Origin: Gammaproteobacteria bacterium
GTDB taxonomy: Bacteria; Pseudomonadota; Gammaproteobacteria; JACKNK01
Assembly: GCA_024234895.1 (NCBI GenBank)
Contig: JACKNJ010000003.1
Location: forward strand, 124,001 to 188,000
DNA length: 64,000 bases
Reading direction: 5' to 3'
Position numbers and translations under genes: made by a program. Positions 57,953-64,000 of this stretch are shown piece by piece (the first letter of the stretch is position 1; each line of letters starts with the position of its first letter). The notes under the pieces were generated by a model. That model had not been told where the DNA came from and ran no database searches. It saw nothing but the letters and a program-made list of their open reading frames with translations.

Positions 57953-59016
57953 GAGGCGGCAGTGTAGTCGCCCTGTGCGAGTGCCCAACGGACGTGTTCC
58001 CTCACCAATGGTGATGGATGCGCCGCCCGCGCCAGCAGCGCGGTGCGGGTGGCAGCGTCATCCGGCGCGGCGCGCAGCGCGTTGCCCAGCGCCACCGCGA
58101 GGTTGCGCAGCCAGCGTTCGTGGCCGATGCGGCGGATCGCGGAGCCTTCGGTGCGGCGCAGAAATTCGGCCTCGTCCCAGACGAAAAGGTCGATCAGGGT
58201 GGCGCGGTCGAGTCCGTGGCGCGGGTGGAAATCGTCCTCGCTGGTCGGGATCGCGAACTTGTTCCACGGGCAGACCAGCTGGCAGTCGTCGCAGCCGTAG
58301 ATGCGGTTGCCCAACGCCGGGCGCAGCGCCTCGGGGATCGGTCCGTGCAGTTCGATGGTCAGGTAGGAGATGCACAGGCGCGCATCCACCTGATACGGCG
58401 CGACGATCGCGCGGGTCGGACAGACATCGATGCAGGCCTGACAACTGCCGCAGTGGTTGTCGGCGGGTGCGTCGATGGGGATGGCCAGACCAACGTAGAG
58501 CTCGCCCAGGAAGAACCAGGAACCGGCGTCCCGGTGGATCAGATTGCTGTGCTTGCCCTGCCAGCCGAGCCCGGCCTGTTGCGCGAGCGGCTTCTCCAGC
58601 ACTGGCGCGCTGTCCGCGAAGGCGCGGTACGGGAATGCGCCGACCTCCGCCTCGATGCGGTCCGCCAGTTTCTGCAGGCGCTGTCGCATCAGCTTGTGGT
58701 AGTCGCGACCGAGCGCGTAGCGGGATACGGTCGCCGCGTGTGGATCGGCGAGCCGCGCCCACGGGTCCGGCAGCGCGGGCGGCAGGTAATCGAGACGCAC
58801 GCTGATCACGCGCAACGTGCCCGGTTCGAGTTCGGCGGGACGGCTGCGCCGGGTACCGTGGCGCGCCATGAAATCCATCTCGCCGTGGTAACCGCGCGCC
58901 AGCCAGTCCAGGTACCAGGCTTCCGCCTCCGGCTGCTCCACGCCGGCGATGCCGCAGGCCTGGAAGCCGAGCTCGGCGGCCCAGCGTTTGATGCGTTGTT
59001 CGAGTGTTGTCGGCAT
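57949..59016 (-). CDS. queG: Epoxyqueuosine reductase
   Basis: Last step of queuosine synthesis in tRNA: cobalamin-dependent reduction of the epoxide. The 355 residues contain the N-terminal cobalamin domain (RAELGFQACGIAGVEQPE, ISVRLDYLP, RDYHKLMRQRLQKLAD), CGSCQACIDVCPTRAIV and YGCDDCQLVCPWNKF for two [4Fe-4S] clusters, and a C-terminal HEAT-like tail. In E. coli queG lies next to nnr; here nnr is the divergent neighbour, the same gene group, with a repeat in the 192-base gap. Confidence 0.97.
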   Translation of the reverse strand: MPTTLEQRIKRWAAELGFQACGIAGVEQPEAEAWYLDWLARGYHGEMDFMARHGTRRSRPAELEPGTLRVISVRLDYLPPALPDPWARLADPHAATVSRYALGRDYHKLMRQRLQKLADRIEAEVGAFPYRAFADSAPVLEKPLAQQAGLGWQGKHSNLIHRDAGSWFFLGELYVGLAIPIDAPADNHCGSCQACIDVCPTRAIVAPYQVDARLCISYLTIELHGPIPEALRPALGNRIYGCDDCQLVCPWNKFAIPTSEDDFHPRHGLDRATLIDLFVWDEAEFLRRTEGSAIRRIGHERWLRNLAVALGNALRAAPDDAATRTALLARAAHPSPLVREHVRWALAQGDYTAAS

Positions 59017-59080
59017 GAGCTGGAAAAGGCGAACGAACGAACCCGCATTGTAGAGTGGGCGTGATCGCGAACCGGCGGTT

Positions 59081-59139
59081 GGCTTCGACTCCGCTCAGCC
59101 AACGGCGGCGGAGTCGGGTGGCTGAGCGGAGTCGAAGCC
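59081..59139. repeat. 20-bp inverted repeat, TTCGACTCCGCTCAGCC family
   Basis: GGCTTCGACTCCGCTCAGCC (59081-59100) and the reverse GGCTGAGCGGAGTCGAAGCC (59120-59139) surround 19 bases. GCTCCTACAA follows at 59151, the end of the GTAGGAGC family. It fills the divergent gap between queG and nnr and could mask or supply promoter elements. Confidence 0.9.
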
Positions 59140-59208
59140 CGGGCAAGCCCGCTCCTACAATGAGATGCTTTTGACTTTCCGCCGACCAGAATTCCCGGTG
59201 CCGCCGCC

Positions 59209-60699
59209 ATGTCCGACCACCCCTTGCCGCTGCCGCTGTTCACCGCCGCCCAGGTCCGCGAGATGGATCGCGTCGCCATCGAGGAGCGAGGCATCGCCGG
59301 CGGCGAACTGATGCGCCGGGCCGGCGAGGCGGCGTTCCGCGCGCTGCGTCGGCGCTGGCGGGATGCACGCCGGCTGGTGATCGTGTGCGGGGTCGGCAAC
59401 AACGCCGGCGACGGTTTCGTGATCGCGCGCGCCGCGCTGAAGAGCCAGCTGTTCCGGGTGATCGTGGTCAATGTGGGCGATCCTGACAGGCTCACCGGCG
59501 ATGCGCTTGCCGCCGCGCGGGCCTATCGCGAAGCCGGCGGACGGGAGCTGCCATTCAGCCGCGACGCGGTGGCCGGCGCGGACGTGATCGTCGACGCGAT
59601 CTTCGGCACCGGCCTGTCGCGCGCGCCGGAAGGTGTGTGGCGGGACGCGATCGAGGCCATCAATGCCGATCCGGCGCCGGTGCTCGCGGTCGACATCCCG
59701 TCAGGCCTGGATGCCGATACCGGGGCGGTGGCGGGCGTTGCGGTGCGTGCGTCGCTGACGGTCAGTTTCATCGGTCTCAAGCGCGGCATGTTCACCGGGC
59801 GCGGGCCGGATTGCTGCGGCGCGGTCGAATTCGACAGCCTGGAGGTCCCGGCGGCGGTCATCGAGAGTCAGCCGGCGTCCGTGCGGCGCGTCGACGCGGC
59901 GGAGGTCAGACGCGGTCTGGCGCGCCGCGATCGCGATGCCCACAAGGGCCGCTTCGGGCATGTGCTCGCGATCGGCGGCAATCACGGTTTCGCCGGCGCG
60001 GTGCGGATGGCGGCCGAGGCGGCGGCGCGGACCGGCGCGGGCCTGGTCAGTGTGGCGACGCGGGCGGAGCATGTCGCCACGGTGCTGTCCGGGCGACCGG
60101 AGCTGATGTGTCGCGGCGTGGCGGGTGCTGCCGACCTGACCCCGCTCACGGAGCGCGCGGATGTGATCGCGATCGGCTGCGGCCTCGGTCGCGACGCCTG
60201 GGCGCAGGAGCTCTGGCAGGCGGCGCTGGCGCTGAAGATTCCGCTGGTGGTGGATGCCGATGCGCTGAACCTGCTTGCCGGGTCGCCGCTGCGCCGCGAC
60301 GACTGGATTCTGACCCCGCATCCCGGCGAGGCCGCCCAGCTTCTCGGGATCGGGGTCGCGGAAGTGCAGGCAGACCGTTTTGCCGCCGTCGGCGCCCTGC
60401 GCGAACGCTTCGGCGGCACGGTGCTGTTGAAAGGCGCCGGCAGCCTGGTTGCGTCCAGACATCCGCCGATCGGGCTCTGCGATCGCGGCAATCCGGGCAT
60501 GGCCAGCGGGGGAATGGGTGACGTGTTGAGCGGCATCATTGCCGGCCTGCTGGCGCAGGGCTTCAACGCGCACGCCGCCGCCGCCAGCGGCGCCTGGCTG
60601 CACGCGATGGCGGCGGACGCGGCGGCGCGCGCCGATGGTGAACGCGGCCTGCTGGCCAGCGACCTGTTCCCGCCGCTGCGCCATCTGGTCAATCCGTGA
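59209..60699 (+). CDS. nnr: Bifunctional NAD(P)H-hydrate epimerase/dehydratase
   Basis: Repairs damaged hydrated NAD(P)H. The 496 residues contain the YjeF N-terminal epimerase (IVCGVGNNAGDGFVIARAA ... VDAIFGTGLSR) and the ADP-dependent dehydratase of the ribokinase fold (VLAIGGNHGFAGAVRMAAEA, VVDADALNLLA, ILTPHPGEAAQLL, NPGMASGGMGDVLSGIIAG with the catalytic Asp). The start is ATG 70 bases beyond the repeat. It is followed by tsaE and the amidase, as in E. coli (yjeF-tsaE-amiB). Confidence 0.97.
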   Translation: MSDHPLPLPLFTAAQVREMDRVAIEERGIAGGELMRRAGEAAFRALRRRWRDARRLVIVCGVGNNAGDGFVIARAALKSQLFRVIVVNVGDPDRLTGDALAAARAYREAGGRELPFSRDAVAGADVIVDAIFGTGLSRAPEGVWRDAIEAINADPAPVLAVDIPSGLDADTGAVAGVAVRASLTVSFIGLKRGMFTGRGPDCCGAVEFDSLEVPAAVIESQPASVRRVDAAEVRRGLARRDRDAHKGRFGHVLAIGGNHGFAGAVRMAAEAAARTGAGLVSVATRAEHVATVLSGRPELMCRGVAGAADLTPLTERADVIAIGCGLGRDAWAQELWQAALALKIPLVVDADALNLLAGSPLRRDDWILTPHPGEAAQLLGIGVAEVQADRFAAVGALRERFGGTVLLKGAGSLVASRHPPIGLCDRGNPGMASGGMGDVLSGIIAGLLAQGFNAHAAAASGAWLHAMAADAAARADGERGLLASDLFPPLRHLVNP

Positions 60700-60721
60700 T
60701 TGGGGCGAGACCCGAACGACG

Positions 60722-61219
60722 ATGAAAGAACTCTCCATCGATAACGTACGCGGCGAGGCCGGGACGATCGCCCTGGGCGCCGCGTGTGCCCGTGCCTGGC
60801 AGGCGGCGGACGCCGGCCAGGGCATGTTCGTGCACCTGCGTGGGGAACTCGGCGCCGGCAAGACGACGCTGGTTCGTGCCTGGCTGCGGGGGCTTGGCCA
60901 TCAGGGTGCGGTGCGCAGCCCGACCTACACGCTGATCGAGCCGTACGAACTGCCCAGTGGGCCCGCGTATCACCTCGATCTGTACCGCCTCGGCGACCCC
61001 GAGGAACTGGAATTCCTCGGTCTGCGCGATCTGCTCGAGGTGCCGGCGCTGGTGCTGGTCGAATGGCCGGAACGTGGGGCGGGCGTGCTGCCGCGCGCGG
61101 ACCTGACCATTGCCATGGAACACGCCGGCGAGGCTCGTAAGCTGCTGTTCACCGCGCAGACCGGTGTCGCGGAGACATGCCTGGCTCGTTTGCGGGACTC
61201 TGTTAATGCAGGTGATTAG
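60722..61219 (+). CDS. tsaE: tRNA threonylcarbamoyladenosine biosynthesis ATPase TsaE
   Basis: A 165-residue P-loop ATPase needed for t6A at position 37 of tRNAs reading ANN codons, working with TsaB, TsaD and TsaC. FVHLRGELGAGKTTLVRAWLRG is the Walker A; SPTYTLIEPYELPSGPAYHLDLYRLGDPEELEFLGLRD is the family block. The ATG lies 22 bases after the nnr stop. The frame is open upstream but this start matches the family. Confidence 0.96.
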   Translation: MKELSIDNVRGEAGTIALGAACARAWQAADAGQGMFVHLRGELGAGKTTLVRAWLRGLGHQGAVRSPTYTLIEPYELPSGPAYHLDLYRLGDPEELEFLGLRDLLEVPALVLVEWPERGAGVLPRADLTIAMEHAGEARKLLFTAQTGVAETCLARLRDSVNAGD

Positions 61220-61257
61220 GAATACCCTGTATCTTCCAGATTAGAAAAGATTTTTTC

Positions 61258-61285
61258 TTGAATTCCGGTTGGCATGATGTATACA
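61258..61285 (+). promoter_or_regulatory. Candidate sigma70 promoter of the amidase gene
   Basis: TTGAAT, a 16-base spacer and TATACA lie in the short AT-rich gap between tsaE and the amidase. Both hexamers differ from consensus at two or fewer positions. The ten-base palindrome ATGTATACAT overlaps the -10. Confidence 0.55.
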
Positions 61286-61307
61286 TGCCATTAACATCGG
61301 CTGATCC

Positions 61308-62504
61308 GTGACCGATCTGATCATCATGACCGCTCGAAAATCACGATTACTGGCTTGGTTGGCGACGCTGGGCGTGTTCATCACGCTGTCGGCGCGGGCC
61401 GACGTGCAGGTGAATGGCGTGCGGGTGTCGGCGGAGAGCGAAACCACGCGCGTGGTGTTCGAACTGTCCGGTCCGGTCGATCACCATCTGTTCACGCTGG
61501 ACAACCCCGGACGCGTCGTCGTCGACGTGCCGGACGCCAGGCTGTCGACCGCGCTGGATGCCAGGCAGGTCGGCCTGCTGAAAGGCATCCGCGGCGGCGT
61601 GCGCCAGGGCGACGATCTGCGCCTGGTGCTGGATCTGAATGGCAAGGCGCGTCCGCGCAGTTTCCTGCTCAAGCCGGGCGGCGGTTCCGGCCATCGTCTG
61701 GTCATCGATCTGGATGCGGGCACGGGTTCCGGCCCGGTCAAGACCGAGAAATCCGTCGCCGGCAACGACATGCGCGATGTCGTCATCGCGATCGATGCCG
61801 GCCACGGCGGCAAGGACCCGGGCGCGCGCGGCCCGACCGGCCTGCGCGAGAAGGACGCGGTGCTCGCGCTGGCCCGCAAGCTGGCCGCCGAGATCAACGC
61901 CCAGCCGGGCATGAAGGCGGTGCTGACCCGTAATTCCGATGTGTTCCTGCGGCTGCGCACGCGTATCGACAAGGCGCGCAAGCATCGCGCCGACATGTTC
62001 GTCTCGTTGCACGCGGATGCCTTCAACGATCCCCGCGCACACGGCTCTTCCGTGTACGTGCTGTCCAACCGCGGCGCCTCCAATGAGGCCGCGCAATGGC
62101 TGGCGGAGAAGGAGAACGCGGCGGATCTGGTCGGTGGCGTGAGCCTCGACGACAAGGACGATCAGGTCGCGCAGGTGCTGCTCGACCTCTCGCAGGAAGC
62201 GACCATCGAGGCCAGCATCAAGGTCGCCTCGCGGGTGCTCGGTGGCTTGAAGACGGTCGGCAAGGTGCATCGCAAGCAGGTCGAGCGCGCCGGCTTTGTC
62301 GTGCTCAAGTCGCCGGATATCCCGTCCATCCTGGTAGAGACGGCCTTCATCTCGAACCCGACCGAGGAAGCGCGGCTCAGGGATTCGGAGTACCAGACCC
62401 GCATGGCGAAGGCCATCGCCGCCGGCGTGCGGGACTACTTCCAGGAATACGCGCCGCCCGGCACCCGCCTGGCCGCCGCCAATCAGGTTCTGGCCAGCAA
62501 CTGA
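61308..62504 (+). CDS. N-acetylmuramoyl-L-alanine amidase (AmiB/AmiC type)
   Basis: A 398-residue periplasmic cell-division amidase that cuts peptide side chains from murein. Signal peptide to about residue 31 (WLATLGVFITLSARADV); an AMIN domain (about 32-130, VQVNGVRVSAESETTRVVFELSGP); and a zinc amidase_3 domain: VIAIDAGHGGKDPGARGP (His), the catalytic Glu in TGLREKDAVLALA, FVSLHADAFNDP (His) and VLVETAFISNPTEEARL (Glu). No LysM domain at the end. It starts at a GTG or at the ATG six codons later. Order nnr-tsaE-amidase is the standard one; mutL is not present downstream. Confidence 0.95.
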   Translation: MTDLIIMTARKSRLLAWLATLGVFITLSARADVQVNGVRVSAESETTRVVFELSGPVDHHLFTLDNPGRVVVDVPDARLSTALDARQVGLLKGIRGGVRQGDDLRLVLDLNGKARPRSFLLKPGGGSGHRLVIDLDAGTGSGPVKTEKSVAGNDMRDVVIAIDAGHGGKDPGARGPTGLREKDAVLALARKLAAEINAQPGMKAVLTRNSDVFLRLRTRIDKARKHRADMFVSLHADAFNDPRAHGSSVYVLSNRGASNEAAQWLAEKENAADLVGGVSLDDKDDQVAQVLLDLSQEATIEASIKVASRVLGGLKTVGKVHRKQVERAGFVVLKSPDIPSILVETAFISNPTEEARLRDSEYQTRMAKAIAAGVRDYFQEYAPPGTRLAAANQVLASN

Positions 62505-62655
62505 TTGCTGTTGCCGTTGGGTGCGCTGCGCGTGCCGGGACCGTCGTCAGCGTGTGCGGCGCACGCTCAGACCAAACTTGCGCAAACTGATCCGGCGCCC
62601 TGTGCGTTCTCCGAACCCCGGTCCAGAATAAGGACAGACCCCTTGGAGAACGACA

Positions 62656-63168
62656 ATGAAAGAAGCTAGGAATCCTGACCCGATCGACGCCCTCGGCGCC
62701 GCCTATGAGCGCCTGCTGGAACGCAGCATCGACGATGCCCATGCCCTGGAGAAGGAATTCGGTCCGAGCGTGCGACGCTGGATCGAACAGGCCCGCGACA
62801 AGGCCGTCGAACTCGGTGAACTGAGCGTCGAGGAGGGCGATCGCCTCGCCACCTTCCTGAAACGCGATCTCAGCGATGCCGGGCGCTACATGGCCCGTTT
62901 CGGCGATGAACTGCGCGGCTGGTGGGGCTTCGAATCGAGCCTGCTCGAATCCGGTCTGATGCAGCGTTTCCTCGCCGCCGCCGACCGCACCACGCTGGAA
63001 CTGCGCGATCTGGAAGAACACGCCGGCGAATATCACACGGGCGAGATCACCGGCCCCGGCACGCTGGTCTGCCGTGATTGCGGCGAAACCCTGAGTTTCC
63101 GGAAACCCGGGCGCATCCCGCCGTGTCCGAAGTGCCACGGCACCCACTACGCGAGACCGGAGGCCTGA
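62656..63168 (+). CDS. DUF1451 zinc-ribbon protein (YbeL-like)
   Basis: A 170-residue soluble protein: an N-terminal helical part (residues about 1-105, AYERLLERSIDDAHALEKEF ... VEEGDRLATFLKRDL) and a C-terminal zinc ribbon LVCRDCGETLSFRKPGR then CPKCHGTHY (two CxxC). This is the DUF1451/YbeL family, of unknown role. TTGGAGAA precedes the ATG at the right spacing. It is convergent with the antiporter gene. Confidence 0.9.
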   Translation: MKEARNPDPIDALGAAYERLLERSIDDAHALEKEFGPSVRRWIEQARDKAVELGELSVEEGDRLATFLKRDLSDAGRYMARFGDELRGWWGFESSLLESGLMQRFLAAADRTTLELRDLEEHAGEYHTGEITGPGTLVCRDCGETLSFRKPGRIPPCPKCHGTHYARPEA

Positions 63169-63172
63169 GCCC

Positions 63173-64000
63173 TCACTCGTACTCGTCGCGGTAACGCTCG
63201 ACGGTGGCGGCGATGCGGGTTTCGTCGGCGCCGAGTTCACGCAGGGCGAATTCGCCGAGGCGCAGGCTGACCTCGAGGTTTTCCGAAACCGACGCGCGCG
63301 CGCCGAGCCCGCGCAGCAGCGAGCCGTGATGGCGGTCGCGGGCGCGCACATAGACCGGGGTGCCGGGGAAGTGTTCCCTGGCGAGCATGACCAGGCGTTC
63401 GGTCGATGCCTCGTCGTCGAAGGCGACGACGATCGCGCTGGCGTCCTCGGCGTGGACCGTTTGCAGCACGTTCAGGCGGGTGGCGTCGCCGAAGATCACG
63501 TTCTGGCCGCGTCCCTGACCGAGCACGACCTGATCGACATCGGCCTCCAGGCCGAGATAACTGAAGCCGTCTTCCTGCAACATCCGTCCGATCCGCCGCC
63601 CCACGCGACCGAACCCGGCGATCAGCACCCAGCGGTCGGAACGGGGTTCGCTCGGCGGTGCCACGGTCTCGTCGGTGTTCCGGATCATCGCCGCCAGCCG
63701 GTCGGCGAGTTTCATCATCAAGGGCGTCAGCGCCATGCTCAGGCTGATGATCAGCGTCAGCCGGTGCGCCAGCGTGGCATCGAGCAGCTGCTGGCTCTGC
63801 GCGAACGCGAACAGCACGAAACCGAATTCGCCGGCCTGTGAGAGCAGCAGCGAGAGCTTCGGCACGCTGGTCTGGCGGTGCCTGGTCAGCAAGGCCAGCG
63901 CGGCAAGCAACCCGGCCTTCACCACCATCAACGCGACGCTCAGGCCGATCAGCAGCCAGGGTTCCGACAGCAGCAGCCGGATGTCCATGGACATGCCGAC
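63173..64000 (-). CDS. CPA2 cation:proton antiporter, C-terminal part (N-terminus outside window)
   Basis: The last 275 residues of a KefB/KefC-like transporter. The visible part starts inside the VGMSMDI segment after the conserved helix, continues with two or three helices (LLIGLSVALMVVKAGLLAAL, LLLSQAGEFGFVLFAFAQ) and a TrkA-N domain (WVLIAGFGRVGRRIGRMLQE, then GLEADVDQV). A TrkA-C domain is missing; the protein ends soon after at YRDEYE. It is a different subgroup from the antiporter at 31.3 kb. The 5' end lies beyond the right edge. Confidence 0.92.
   Translation of the reverse strand, partial: VGMSMDIRLLLSEPWLLIGLSVALMVVKAGLLAALALLTRHRQTSVPKLSLLLSQAGEFGFVLFAFAQSQQLLDATLAHRLTLIISLSMALTPLMMKLADRLAAMIRNTDETVAPPSEPRSDRWVLIAGFGRVGRRIGRMLQEDGFSYLGLEADVDQVVLGQGRGQNVIFGDATRLNVLQTVHAEDASAIVVAFDDEASTERLVMLAREHFPGTPVYVRARDRHHGSLLRGLGARASVSENLEVSLRLGEFALRELGADETRIAATVERYRDEYE

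Noticed and set aside
61240..61262. AGAAAAGATTTTTTCT as a terminator after tsaE
   Set aside because: The stem is short and almost entirely A-T; it is more likely part of the AT-rich promoter region of the amidase gene.

Overview
The window is a stretch of high-GC bacterial chromosome. The gene families and gene orders point to a gammaproteobacterium, probably from a Chromatiales-like lineage: nadD-rsfS-rlmH-maf-rng-yhdP-nit in a row, nnr-tsaE-amidase in a row, and Vsr/Dcm, QueG, a DUF1451 protein and UbiD. I cannot name the genus. No rRNA, tRNA, CRISPR array or transposase was recognised.

Layout. 1-4.2 kb: a large secreted DUF11/SdrB-repeat protein, translationally coupled to a second secreted protein that runs off the left edge. 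4.7-15.2 kb: a cell-envelope locus with an arylsulfotransferase-like protein, an SGNH hydrolase, a tiny YIGPGAG membrane protein, a 50-residue Tat-signal peptide coupled to a GMC oxidoreductase, two GT-C-type membrane glycosyltransferase-like proteins and two paralogous membrane proteins of unknown function. 15.4-28.7 kb: housekeeping genes (ppk1, nit, yhdP, rng, maf, rlmH, rsfS, nadD, proA, DUF3301). 29-38.5 kb: mixed single genes, including a metallophosphoesterase, a CDP-archaeol-synthase-like protein, a low-molecular-weight phosphatase remnant, a CPA2 antiporter, a carboxylesterase, ubiD, an orphan ParA and aroE. 38.5-41.8 kb: an AT-rich island with a Dcm/EcoRII-type methylase, Vsr and an EcoRII-like endonuclease. 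41.8-45 kb: small accessory genes. 45.2-51.5 kb: a compact chemotaxis operon cheA-mcp-cheR-cheD. 51.5-55 kb: a giant enzyme that I read as PPi-type PEP carboxykinase. 55.5-64 kb: a DUF3149 microprotein with an FNR-like box, aas, queG, nnr, tsaE, an amidase, a zinc-ribbon protein and the C-terminal part of a second CPA2 antiporter.

Most intergenic gaps are filled by short inverted repeats of at least five sequence families. Two of them supply the stop codon of the neighbouring gene, and one has apparently rewritten a protein C-terminus. The observations I would check first are the CheD protein whose catalytic cysteine position is glycine, the 4.7-15.2 kb envelope locus with its duplicated orphan membrane family, and the PPi-PEPCK candidate.
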